A stretch of 64,000 bases of DNA from Streptomyces shenzhenensis (GTDB lineage Bacteria; Actinomycetota; Actinomycetes; Streptomycetales; Streptomycetaceae), in the NCBI RefSeq assembly GCF_003688995.1, contig NZ_PENI01000001.1:372001-436000 (forward strand), given 5' to 3'. The stretch's first letter is position 1, and every line of letters starts with the position of its first letter. Made by a program: the position numbers and the translations under genes. The notes below the pieces were generated by a model. That model worked only from the letters and a program-made list of their open reading frames with translations, did no database searches and was not told the origin of the DNA. Positions 24,298 through 32,134 of this stretch are shown here, in pieces.

Positions 24298-25908
24298 ATG
24301 GAAGAGCTGGTCATCAGGGACGCGGACGTCGTGGACGGCAGCGGCCGGCCGTCGTACCGCGCCGACGTGGTGGTGGACGGCGGCCGGATCGTCTCGATCG
24401 TCCGGGAGGCGGCCCAGGCGGGCTGCCAACGGCCCACGGCCCGCCGGGAGCTGGACGCCGAGGGGCTGGTGCTCTCCCCCGGCTTCATCGACATGCACGC
24501 CCACAGCGACCTCGCCCTGCTGCGCGACCCCGACCACAGCGCGAAGGCCGCGCAGGGCGTGACCCTGGAGGTCATCGGGCAGGACGGGCTGTCGTACGCC
24601 CCGGTCGACGACCGCACGCTCGACGAGGTGCGCCGGGCGATCACCGGCTGGAACGGGTACGGCGACGACATCGACTTCGACTGGCGGTCCGTCGGCGAGT
24701 ACCTGGACCGGCTGGACGCGGGCATCGCCGTCAACGCCGCCTATCTGATCCCGCAGGGCACGGTGCGCGCGCTCGCCGTCGGCTGGGAGGACCGCCCGGC
24801 CACGCCCGCGGAGCTGGACCGGATGCGGCAGCTGGTCGCCGAGGGCATGGAGCAGGGCGCGGTCGGCATGTCGTCGGGGCTCACCTACACGCCCGGCATG
24901 TACGCCGAGGACGCTGAACTCACCGAACTGTGCCGGGTGGTGGCCCGGTACGGCGGCTACTACTGCCCGCACCACCGCTCCTACGGGGCGGGCGCGCTGG
25001 CCGCGTACGCCGAGATGGTGGAGCTGACGCGCAAGGCGGGCTGCGCCCTGCACCTCGCGCACGCGACCATGAACTTCGGCGTGAACAAGGGCCGCGCGCC
25101 CGAGCTGCTGACCCTCCTGGACGACGCGCTCGCCGGCGGCGCCGACATCAGCCTCGACACCTACCCCTACACGCCGGGCTGTACGACGCTCGCGGCGCTG
25201 CTGCCCAGCTGGGCGAGCGAGGGCGGTCCGGAGGAGATCCTCGGGCGGCTCACCGACGAGGCGACCGCCGAGCGGATCCGGCACCACATGGAGGCCGTCG
25301 GCTCCGACGGCTGCCACGGTGTGCCCGTCGAGTGGGACACGATCGAGATCTCGGGGGTGAGCGACCCGGCCCTCGGTGACCATGTCGGCCGCACGGTCCT
25401 GGAGTCGGCGCGGCGGCGCGGCGAGGCGCCCTGGACGACGGCCCGCCGGCTGCTGGTCGAGGACCGGCTGGGGTCCACCATCCTCCAGCACGTGGGCCAC
25501 GAGGAGAACGTCCGCGCGATCATGCGGCACGGCGCGCACACCGGCGGTTCGGACGGCATCCTGCAGGGCGCCAAGCCGCATCCGCGTGCGTACGGCACCT
25601 TCCCGCAGTATCTGGGCCGTTATGTACGGGAGTTGGGGGTGCTCTCCCTGGAGGAGTGCGTCGCCCATCTCACCTCGCGTCCCGCGGCCCGGCTGCGACT
25701 GCCGGACCGCGGTCTTGTCCGCGAGGGACACCGCGCCGACCTGGTCCTGTTCGACCCGCGGACGGTCGCGGCGGGGTCCACCTTCGAGCAGCCGCGCGCG
25801 CTGCCCACCGGCATTCCGTACGTCCTGGTCGACGGGCGGTTCGTGATCGAGGACGGGCGCCGTACGGATGTGCTGGCCGGGCGTGCGGTCCGCCGGACTC
25901 CGGCCTGA
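24298..25908 (+). CDS. N-acyl-D-amino-acid deacylase (D-aminoacylase)
   Basis: This 536-residue amidohydrolase removes acyl groups from N-acyl-D-amino acids. The metal-binding HAH motif is in SPGFIDMHAHSDLALL (about residue 67-69). Further features are the Cys/His region CPHHRSYGAGALAAY, HLAHATMNFGVNKGR and the Asp of HTGGSDGILQGAKPHPRAYG. The C-terminal RPAARLRLPDRGLVREGHRADLVLFD is the usual amidohydrolase end. AGGAG lies 8-9 nt before ATG 24298, and it is in one operon with the deaminase. Together they suggest salvage of N-acylated D-amino acids. Confidence 0.92.
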   Translation: MEELVIRDADVVDGSGRPSYRADVVVDGGRIVSIVREAAQAGCQRPTARRELDAEGLVLSPGFIDMHAHSDLALLRDPDHSAKAAQGVTLEVIGQDGLSYAPVDDRTLDEVRRAITGWNGYGDDIDFDWRSVGEYLDRLDAGIAVNAAYLIPQGTVRALAVGWEDRPATPAELDRMRQLVAEGMEQGAVGMSSGLTYTPGMYAEDAELTELCRVVARYGGYYCPHHRSYGAGALAAYAEMVELTRKAGCALHLAHATMNFGVNKGRAPELLTLLDDALAGGADISLDTYPYTPGCTTLAALLPSWASEGGPEEILGRLTDEATAERIRHHMEAVGSDGCHGVPVEWDTIEISGVSDPALGDHVGRTVLESARRRGEAPWTTARRLLVEDRLGSTILQHVGHEENVRAIMRHGAHTGGSDGILQGAKPHPRAYGTFPQYLGRYVRELGVLSLEECVAHLTSRPAARLRLPDRGLVREGHRADLVLFDPRTVAAGSTFEQPRALPTGIPYVLVDGRFVIEDGRRTDVLAGRAVRRTPA

Positions 25909-25967
25909 CCGCCGGAGCCGCGGGAGCCGCCGGCCGGGCCGCGCCCCACGGCCCTCCGAGCGGAGCG

Positions 25968-26813
25968 CTACGGCCTGGGCAGGGTGCAGCCGCTCGCGTT
26001 GAGGTTCAGCTTGTTGCCGGTCGTGAAGCAGGCCGGGATCTGGTAGGTCTCCTGGGCGTAGTTGATGCCCTGGCGGACGGTGACGGTGCCGGCCTCGTCG
26101 ACCTCGCAGGGGTTGTTCAGGGTGCAGCTGGCGCCGTCCTCGTTGCCGGTGTTGTTGACGGCGACGACCTTGCCGGTGGCGTTGTCGACCACCGGGGAGC
26201 CCGAGGTGCCGCCGATGGTGTTGCAGGCCGAGGTGTAGCGGACGGAGTCCTTCCAGGTCCAGCTGCCCTCCTTCAGGCGGTAGGCGAAGCCGTCGATGGA
26301 GCAGGCGTAGGTCCGCTTCCAGTAGCCGGAGACGACCGTGATGGCAGTGCCGGCGGTCGGGTGCGTGTCCTGCACCGTCAGGGCGTTGATCCCGTACGTG
26401 CTGCTGATCTGCGCGTACGTGGTGGTGAGCTGGTAGATCGTGACGTCCGTGTCGGTCATCGTCGCGTAGGCGACCTTGGCAGCGCGCAGCGTGCCGACCT
26501 GGGTGGCCGAGGCGTTGAGCAGGCCGAAGGTGCGGCTGGACGCCTGGTCGACGATGACCTGGCCTGCGGCCGGGAAGCCGGTCTCCAGGCAGTGGCCGTT
26601 GGTGAGCACGAGGGCCGGGTCGGTGTCGGCGGAGGCAGGGAAGCGGATGACGGAGCCGGAGCAGTTGCTGAGCGCGACGGTGCCGGCGAAGTCGACGGCC
26701 TGGATCGCGGGTGCGGTGGACTGCGTCGCTGTGGCGGTGGCGGCGGCCGCGGGTGCCATGCCCGTCCCGGTGATCACCAGGGTCGTGAGCGCGGCAAGGA
26801 GAGGCTTCTTCAT
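25968..26813 (-). CDS. Secreted trypsin-like serine protease
   Basis: This 281-residue secreted S1-type peptidase has a signal peptide of about 25 residues (MKKPLLAALTTLVITGTGMA ending near APAAAA). The catalytic triad is visible: His in LTNGHCLETG, Asp in TMTDTDVTIYQL, and Ser in GGTSGSPVVDN. Several cysteines probably form disulfides. ATG at 26813 begins exactly at the signal peptide, and the open frame upstream to 26960 is not used. The gene is convergent with the D-aminoacylase (59-bp gap). It is more like V8/alpha-lytic peptidases than classical trypsin. Confidence 0.88.
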   Translation of the reverse strand: MKKPLLAALTTLVITGTGMAPAAAATATATQSTAPAIQAVDFAGTVALSNCSGSVIRFPASADTDPALVLTNGHCLETGFPAAGQVIVDQASSRTFGLLNASATQVGTLRAAKVAYATMTDTDVTIYQLTTTYAQISSTYGINALTVQDTHPTAGTAITVVSGYWKRTYACSIDGFAYRLKEGSWTWKDSVRYTSACNTIGGTSGSPVVDNATGKVVAVNNTGNEDGASCTLNNPCEVDEAGTVTVRQGINYAQETYQIPACFTTGNKLNLNASGCTLPRP

Positions 26814-26889
26814 GTGGGGTCCCCTCTGCAGACGTAGGCGACCGGAGATCTTCCGGCCGCACGTTGTCATGTGCATTGTGAAGCCACCA

Positions 26890-27655
26890 GGGGTCAACAG
26901 CAAGAAGCCGAACCCACCCCAACTCCCCAAAACCCACCCCCAGTTGCCAACGCAGACCACTCACCCCGGCGACCACGGAACGCCCCCGCACCCGCCCCGG
27001 CGGAACCGACCCGCGCCCTGCCCCGCCACACGCGCCCCGCGCCCCGCAGACAACCCGCTCCCGCTCACCCACTCCCGCGCCGCGCCCCGCACCCGCCACC
27101 CCACACCCGCCCCAGCGGAACCGGCCCGCGCCGTGCCCCGCTACACGCGCCCCGCGCCCCGCGCCCCGCGCCCGCAGACGGCCCACCCCCACACCGCCCG
27201 ACCGCCACCCAGCCCCACACCCGCCTCCGCGGCACCCACCGACCCCCAGGCGCCCTGCCCCGCAGACCCGGCTCCGCGCCGAACTCCGCACCGTCCGCCG
27301 ATCCAACCAACCCCGCACCCGCAGACGCCCCGTCCCCGGCGTCACACACCCGACGCACCCCACGCCCGCCACCCGACACCCGCCCAGGCGGAATCGACCC
27401 GCACCGCGCCCCGCGCCCACAGACGGCCCGCTCCCGCTCACCCACCCCCGTGCCGTCCCTGCCCGGCGTCACACACCCGACGCACCCCCACGCGCGCCAC
27501 CCCACACCCGCCCCGGCGGAGCCGACCCGCACCCTTCCCCGCCGCACGCGCCCCGCGCCGAACCCGCAGACGGCCCGCTCGCCCACCCCCACACCCGCCC
27601 CGGCGGAGCCGACCCGCACCCTTCCCCGCCGCACGCGGCCCGTGCTGAGTCCTTA
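26890..27655. repeat. Proline-codon-rich degenerate repeat tract
   Basis: About 770 bp of CCC-rich DNA is built from degenerate copies of an ACACCCGCCCCGGCGGA(A/G)CCGACCCGC block. The best copies are at about 27503 and 27590 and are near-identical over 45-48 bp at an 87-bp offset. Poorer copies start near 26989, 27102, 27216 and 27375. All frames are open on some strand but translate to Pro/Arg-rich strings without start or domain logic, so I call no gene here. The tract separates the protease promoter from the aminotransferase. Confidence 0.75.
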
Positions 27656-27877
27656 GGCGGGCCGTCTCCGGTCGGGTTCGGCGTCGTCGGTGGTGTGGGT
27701 GGGTCACTCGTCCTGGTGGATGCGGGGCGGTGGGTCCCGTCGTGGGCCGGAGGCCGCCGTGGCCGCCTGGTTCGCGGGTTCCGCGGTCCGCCCGGCAGGG
27801 CAGCGGCACCCGGTCGGGTGTCTCACGTGGCGGATAACACCGTCCAAGGGGCGTTACCGGGTCGTAAGCTCGCGGAC

Positions 27878-29089
27878 ATGCAGGTGATCCAGTCGACCAA
27901 GCTCGCCAACGTCTGTTACGAGATCCGGGGCCCGGTGCTCGAGGAAGCGATGCGGCTGGAGGCGGCCGGACACCGGATCCTCAAGCTGAACACCGGCAAC
28001 CCGGCGGCGTTCGGCTTCGAGTGCCCGCCCGAGATCCTGGAGGACATCCTCCGCAACGTGTCGTCGGCGCACGGCTACGGCGACGCCAAGGGCCTGCTCG
28101 CGGCGCGCCGCGCGGTCGTGATGCACAACCAGACCATCGGCATCGAGACCGACGTCGAGCACGTCTACATCGGCAACGGCGTCTCCGAGCTGATCGTGAT
28201 GGCGATGCAGGCGCTCCTCGACGACGGGGACGAGGTCCTCGTACCGGCCCCCGACTACCCGCTGTGGACGGCCGCCGTCTCGCTCTCCGGCGGCACCGCC
28301 GTCCACTACCGCTGCGACGAGCAGTCCGACTGGATGCCCGACCTCGCCGACGTGGAGCGCAAGGTCACCGACCGCACCAAGGCGCTCGTCATCATCAACC
28401 CGAACAACCCGACGGGCGCGGTGTACGACCCGGCGATGCTGAAGGGCCTGACGGACATCGCCCGCCGGCACAACCTGCTGGTCTGCTCGGACGAGATCTA
28501 CGACAAGATCCTGTACGACGGCGCCACGCACACCGCGACGGCCGCGGTCGCCCCGGACCTGCTGACACTGACCTTCAACGGCATGTCCAAGGCGTACCGG
28601 GTGGCCGGCTACCGGGTGGGCTGGATGTCGATCTCCGGGCCGCGGGCGCACGCCGATTCCTACATCGAGGGCCTGACGATCCTGGCGAACATGCGCCTGT
28701 GCGCGAACATGCCGGGCCAGCACGGCGTCGTGGCCGCACTGAGCGGACGCCAGACGATCGGCGAGCTGGTGCTGCCGGGCGGGCGGCTGAAGGAGCAGCT
28801 GGATGTCGCCTACGAGCTGCTGACGCAGATCCCCGGGGTGACCTGTGTGCGTCCCAAGGGCGCGCTGTACCTCTTCCCGCGCCTGGACCCGAACGTCTTC
28901 AAGATCAAGGACGACCGTCAGATGGTCCTCGACCTGCTGCGCCGTGAGAAGATCATGGTCGTCCAGGGCACGGGCTTCAACTGGCCGGAGCCGGACCACT
29001 TCCGCGTGGTGACGCTGCCGTCGGCGGGGGACCTGCGGGACGCGGTGACCCGGATCGGCACATTCCTGGACGGCTACGCGCAGGCGTAG
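27878..29089 (+). CDS. PLP-dependent aminotransferase, class I (AlaA/AspC-like)
   Basis: This 403-residue fold-type I aminotransferase has an N-terminal LKLNTGNPAAFGFECPPEIL, the cofactor-binding Asn and Asp/Tyr in NPNNPTGAVYD and VCSDEIYDKILYDG, and the PLP lysine in TFNGMSKAYRVAGYRVGW. The substrate-carboxylate Arg is in PEPDHFRVVTLPS. It resembles alanine/valine-pyruvate-type aminotransferases of actinobacteria; exact substrate unassigned. ATG at 27878 is chosen by family N-terminus (MQVIQSTKLANVCYEIRGP). It appears to be a single-gene unit. Confidence 0.92.
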   Translation: MQVIQSTKLANVCYEIRGPVLEEAMRLEAAGHRILKLNTGNPAAFGFECPPEILEDILRNVSSAHGYGDAKGLLAARRAVVMHNQTIGIETDVEHVYIGNGVSELIVMAMQALLDDGDEVLVPAPDYPLWTAAVSLSGGTAVHYRCDEQSDWMPDLADVERKVTDRTKALVIINPNNPTGAVYDPAMLKGLTDIARRHNLLVCSDEIYDKILYDGATHTATAAVAPDLLTLTFNGMSKAYRVAGYRVGWMSISGPRAHADSYIEGLTILANMRLCANMPGQHGVVAALSGRQTIGELVLPGGRLKEQLDVAYELLTQIPGVTCVRPKGALYLFPRLDPNVFKIKDDRQMVLDLLRREKIMVVQGTGFNWPEPDHFRVVTLPSAGDLRDAVTRIGTFLDGYAQA

Positions 29090-29150
29090 CCGGGCCGGCA
29101 CGCCTCACGCCGGGTAGCCACGCGACCCGCTTACGCGACCACAGTCAACT

Positions 29151-29165
29151 TTAGACGAATTCTAA
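29151..29165. promoter_or_regulatory. PerR/CatR-like palindrome upstream of 29207
   Basis: TTAGA-CGAAT-TCTAA has the arms and spacing of the TTAGAATNATTCTAA box bound by peroxide-sensing Fur-family repressors (PerR, Streptomyces CatR/FurS). It lies 41 bp before the ATG at 29207, where a repressor would block the promoter. Confidence 0.5.
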
Positions 29166-29206
29166 GCTAGGATGGCTTCCTGTCAGAGCACAGGAGGCCA
29201 TCTCCC

Positions 29207-29644
29207 ATGTACGAACCGACCCGCCCCGGGCCGTCCCACCGGTCCCCCCACGGCAGCCCGATGGCCGGCACCCCCTCCGACTTCCCCCATCGGTCACGCG
29301 AGGAGGAGCTGGACATCCAGCTCGCCGGTCACCTCGCGGCGCTGCTCGCCGTCACGGACGAGCTGCGCGCCCTCGCCCCCTCCGCCGAGCTGGACACGGC
29401 GTCCGCGCGGCTCGCCGAGCAGGTGACCCGGCTGCGCGGCGGGCACGCGCCGGCCCGCACGTCCGGCACCGCCACCGACCCCTGCCCGACCGCCCTGCAT
29501 CACCGGGCACACACACTGGCCGGCCGCGCCCTGGTCGTCGCGGCGTCCCGCGCCGACACCACGGCGGCGATCCTGGCCGCCGAGCGCATGGACGCCCACA
29601 CCGCCGCCCTGCGCGACCTGACGGAACTCAGCGCGGCCCGCTGA
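29207..29644 (+). CDS. Uncharacterised helical protein under a PerR-like box
   Basis: This 145-residue protein has a disordered Pro/Ser-rich head (about 25 residues) and then mostly helices: EEELDIQLAGHLAALLAVTD, LAEQVTRLRGG and a His/Ala-rich C-terminal helix TTAAILAAERMDAHTAALRD. ATG at 29207 has AGGAGG 9 nt upstream. It has its own terminator at 29671-29708, so it is a separate unit from the solute-binding gene that follows. No family is recognised. The PerR-like box suggests an oxidative or metal stress response. Confidence 0.7.
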   Translation: MYEPTRPGPSHRSPHGSPMAGTPSDFPHRSREEELDIQLAGHLAALLAVTDELRALAPSAELDTASARLAEQVTRLRGGHAPARTSGTATDPCPTALHHRAHTLAGRALVVAASRADTTAAILAAERMDAHTAALRDLTELSAAR

Positions 29645-29670
29645 CCCCCGGCCGGGGTCCCCCGGACGGC

Positions 29671-29708
29671 CCCGGTCCGCGCGCACCCGCAGCGACGCGC
29701 GGACCGGG
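29671..29708 (+). terminator. Strong hairpin terminator after the 29207 gene
   Basis: CCCGGTCCGCGCG (29671-29683) pairs perfectly with CGCGCGGACCGGG (29696-29708) across a 12-nt loop. A smaller palindrome, GACCCCCGGCCGGGGTC (29643-29659), sits just before it. Confidence 0.7.
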
Positions 29709-29825
29709 CGCCCTCATCCGGCCAGACGGAATGGCTTGTTCCTGTTGCATAACGGGATCGGCCCGACACCCTCCGTTCACCGGGCTCCCCATGGAACGTT
29801 GAATTCCGGGAGCAGTCTCCCCTGT

Positions 29826-30902
29826 GTGAGACGTATCGCGGGAATAGTCCTCGCGGTGCTGCTGATCGGCGGCGTGGTGGCTGCCGTCGTCGCAGGCCGA
29901 CAGGGCGAGGACAAGGGCACGGCAACGAAGACCGTGCAGGGAGTGATCGGATCGGAGAAGGCCGAGTTCTTCGCCGATCCCGACGTGGTGAAGGCGCTGG
30001 CCGCCAAGGGCTTCACCGTGAAGACCGAGTCGTCGGGGTCCTGGGCGATGGAGGGCCTCGACCTCAAGGGGTACGACTTCGCCTTCCCGTCCAGCCAGGC
30101 GCCGGCCGGCCAACTGGCCGCGAAATACGATGTGCGCCAGCCCCTGCCGCGCCCCTTCTACTCGCCGCTCGTCGTGGTGGCGCACCGCAGCGCGGCCGAG
30201 GTGCTCGCCGCCAACGGGCTGGCCACGCTCGCCGGCAGGAGCCGCGGCACCCTGAAGATGGCCGCCTACCTCGACGCCGCCCGCCACGACCGGACCTGGC
30301 AGCAGCTCGAGGGCGCCGACCGGCACGGGGAGCTGACCGGCACCCTCTACATCGCCAGCACCGACCCGGAGTCCTCCAACTCCGGCGCCCTCTACCTGGC
30401 CGCCGCCTCCTATGTCGCGGGCGGCGGCAAGGTCGCCGCGAGCACGGCCGACATCGACCGCACCGCACCCCTGCTGCGCAAGCTGGTCTCCGTCCAGGGC
30501 GCCCAGCAGTCCAGCTCGGACGGCCCGTTCCGGGACTTCATCAGCGGGGCCGGCAATCCGCTGGTGCTGGTGTACGAGTCACAGGTCGCCACGCTCCTCG
30601 GCGAACAGCAGTCGGTCGACGACCTGGTCGTCCTCTACCCGGACACCACCGTCAACAGCGACCACACCGTCGTGCCGCTCACCGACGAGGGCCGCGCGCT
30701 CGGGGACCTGCTCAGCACCGATCCGACGCTGCGCAAGCTCGCCGTCGAGCACGGCTTCCGCCCGCAGGGCGACACCGCCGAGTTCATCGCGGCCACGGCC
30801 GGCCGTGCCGCCTACCTCAACCAGACGCTGACCGGTGTCCGGCAGGCGCCCGTGCCCACCTCCAAGGTGCTGCACGAGATGGCGCGCCGGGCGCGCGGCT
30901 GA
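29826..30902 (+). CDS. Membrane-anchored solute-binding-like protein (cassette gene 1)
   Basis: This 358-residue protein has an uncleaved-looking N-terminal anchor (IAGIVLAVLLIGGVVAAVVAG, no lipobox Cys) and an extracytoplasmic domain resembling bacterial type-1 solute-binding proteins. It shows VQGVIGSEKAEFFADPDVV, TDPESSNSGALYLAAASYVA, and LVLVYESQVATLLGE. The TDPxxSNSG and YES motifs recur in the lipoprotein encoded third in the cassette, so the two binding domains are paralogues. GTG at 29826 is selected because the anchor follows at once. It leads a same-strand unit, with telA following after 14 bp. No ABC permease or ATPase is nearby, so a classical uptake role is unlikely. Confidence 0.8.
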   Translation: MRRIAGIVLAVLLIGGVVAAVVAGRQGEDKGTATKTVQGVIGSEKAEFFADPDVVKALAAKGFTVKTESSGSWAMEGLDLKGYDFAFPSSQAPAGQLAAKYDVRQPLPRPFYSPLVVVAHRSAAEVLAANGLATLAGRSRGTLKMAAYLDAARHDRTWQQLEGADRHGELTGTLYIASTDPESSNSGALYLAAASYVAGGGKVAASTADIDRTAPLLRKLVSVQGAQQSSSDGPFRDFISGAGNPLVLVYESQVATLLGEQQSVDDLVVLYPDTTVNSDHTVVPLTDEGRALGDLLSTDPTLRKLAVEHGFRPQGDTAEFIAATAGRAAYLNQTLTGVRQAPVPTSKVLHEMARRARG

Positions 30903-30916
30903 CCCGGGGGATACCT

Positions 30917-32134
30917 ATGAGCAGCTTCAACCACATCAGCCCGAGCGGCCATGAGCCGACGCTCAGCGGCGACGACATCCTCACGCTCACCCCGCCGGAG
31001 GCCGTGGCACCCGTGCCACGGGAGAAGGCCGGCGGTCTGGTGCCCGTCGAGGCGGGCGTCCGGGAGGACATGGCCCGCAAGGCGGCCACGTACATCGAGG
31101 GGCTCGCCGCCCTCGACTCCCGCTCGCCCGAGTTCGCGGGCAAGGTCGGCGAGATCACGGCGCTCGGCGCCGGTGAGATGCGCAGCGCCACCGCGCAGTC
31201 CAACCGCATGCTGGAGCGCGCCGTCCGCAGCCTGCCCGGCAAGGGCGGCGACGCCCAGTCCCAGGTGGCCGGGTCGCTCGTCGAACTCCGCCGGGTCGTC
31301 GACGACCTCGACCCGCGCGACCTGCCCGCGAGCAAGGGCCGCAAGTTCCTGTCCCGGCTGCCCGGCGGCAACAAGCTGCGTGACCACGTCGCCAAGTACG
31401 CCTCCGCGCAGGGAACCCTGAACAAGATCGTCAGCTCGCTGCGCGGCGGCCAGGACGAACTGCGCCGCGACAACGCCGCGTTGCAGACCGAGCGGGTGCG
31501 GCTGTGGGAGACCATGGGCAAGCTCCAGGAGTACGTCGTGCTCACCGAGGCCCTCGACACCGCCGTCGAGGGACATATCACCGACGTGGCGGTGCGCGAG
31601 CCGGAACAGGCCGACCACCTCCGCGCGGACGTGCTCTTCCCGGTCCGGCAGAAGCACCAGGACCTGCTCACCCAGCTCGCGGTGTGCGCGCAGGGCTACC
31701 TCGCCATGGACGTCGTACGCCGCAACAACGACGAGCTGATCAAGGGCGTCGAACGCGCGGCCACCACGACCGTCTCGGCGCTGCGCATCTCCGTGATGCT
31801 GGCCTCCGCGCTGGACAACCAGAAGAAGGTCATCGAGCAGGTCAACGCGCTGCGCGGGACGACCGAGGACCTGATCCGCGGCAACGCCGAGATGCTGAGC
31901 ACGCAGAGCGGGGAGATCCAGCGCATCGCCGCCGACCCGGCCGTCGGCGCCGAGACCCTGCGCTCCGCCTTCCAGCAGATCTACCGCACCCTGGACGCGA
32001 TCGACACGTACAAGGTCCAGGCCACCGAGGCGATGGCGACGACGGTCGAGAGCCTCACCGCCGAACTCCAGCAGGCCAGCGGGTATCTGGAACGCAGCCG
32101 GACGCAGGGCGCCCTGGACGGGGGCCTCGCGTGA
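30917..32134 (+). CDS. TelA/KlaA family protein (toxic anion resistance, cassette gene 2)
   Basis: This 405-residue, almost entirely helical and coiled-coil protein belongs to the TelA family. Recognisable stretches are LSRLPGGNKLRDHVAKYASA, VRLWETMGKLQEYVVLTEAL, LLTQLAVCAQGYLAMDVVRRNN and LISGVERA-like ELIKGVERAATTTVSALRIS. TelA-like proteins are linked to tellurite and other envelope stresses and appear in Ter-type gene neighbourhoods; their biochemical action is unknown. It is cytoplasmic, with no signal peptide. It is coupled to the next gene by a GTGA overlap and to the previous one by a 14-bp gap. Confidence 0.9.
   Translation: MSSFNHISPSGHEPTLSGDDILTLTPPEAVAPVPREKAGGLVPVEAGVREDMARKAATYIEGLAALDSRSPEFAGKVGEITALGAGEMRSATAQSNRMLERAVRSLPGKGGDAQSQVAGSLVELRRVVDDLDPRDLPASKGRKFLSRLPGGNKLRDHVAKYASAQGTLNKIVSSLRGGQDELRRDNAALQTERVRLWETMGKLQEYVVLTEALDTAVEGHITDVAVREPEQADHLRADVLFPVRQKHQDLLTQLAVCAQGYLAMDVVRRNNDELIKGVERAATTTVSALRISVMLASALDNQKKVIEQVNALRGTTEDLIRGNAEMLSTQSGEIQRIAADPAVGAETLRSAFQQIYRTLDAIDTYKVQATEAMATTVESLTAELQQASGYLERSRTQGALDGGLA

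Noticed and set aside
22884..24734. Minus-strand extension of the PfkB kinase frame to 24734
   Set aside because: It overlaps the deaminase and D-aminoacylase genes, which have clear motifs, and reads as low-complexity Arg/Val/Gly text.
26890..27655. Proline-rich surface protein gene
   Set aside because: Open frames exist on both strands, but there is no ribosome-binding site, signal peptide or stable repeat phase, so it is listed as a repeat tract.
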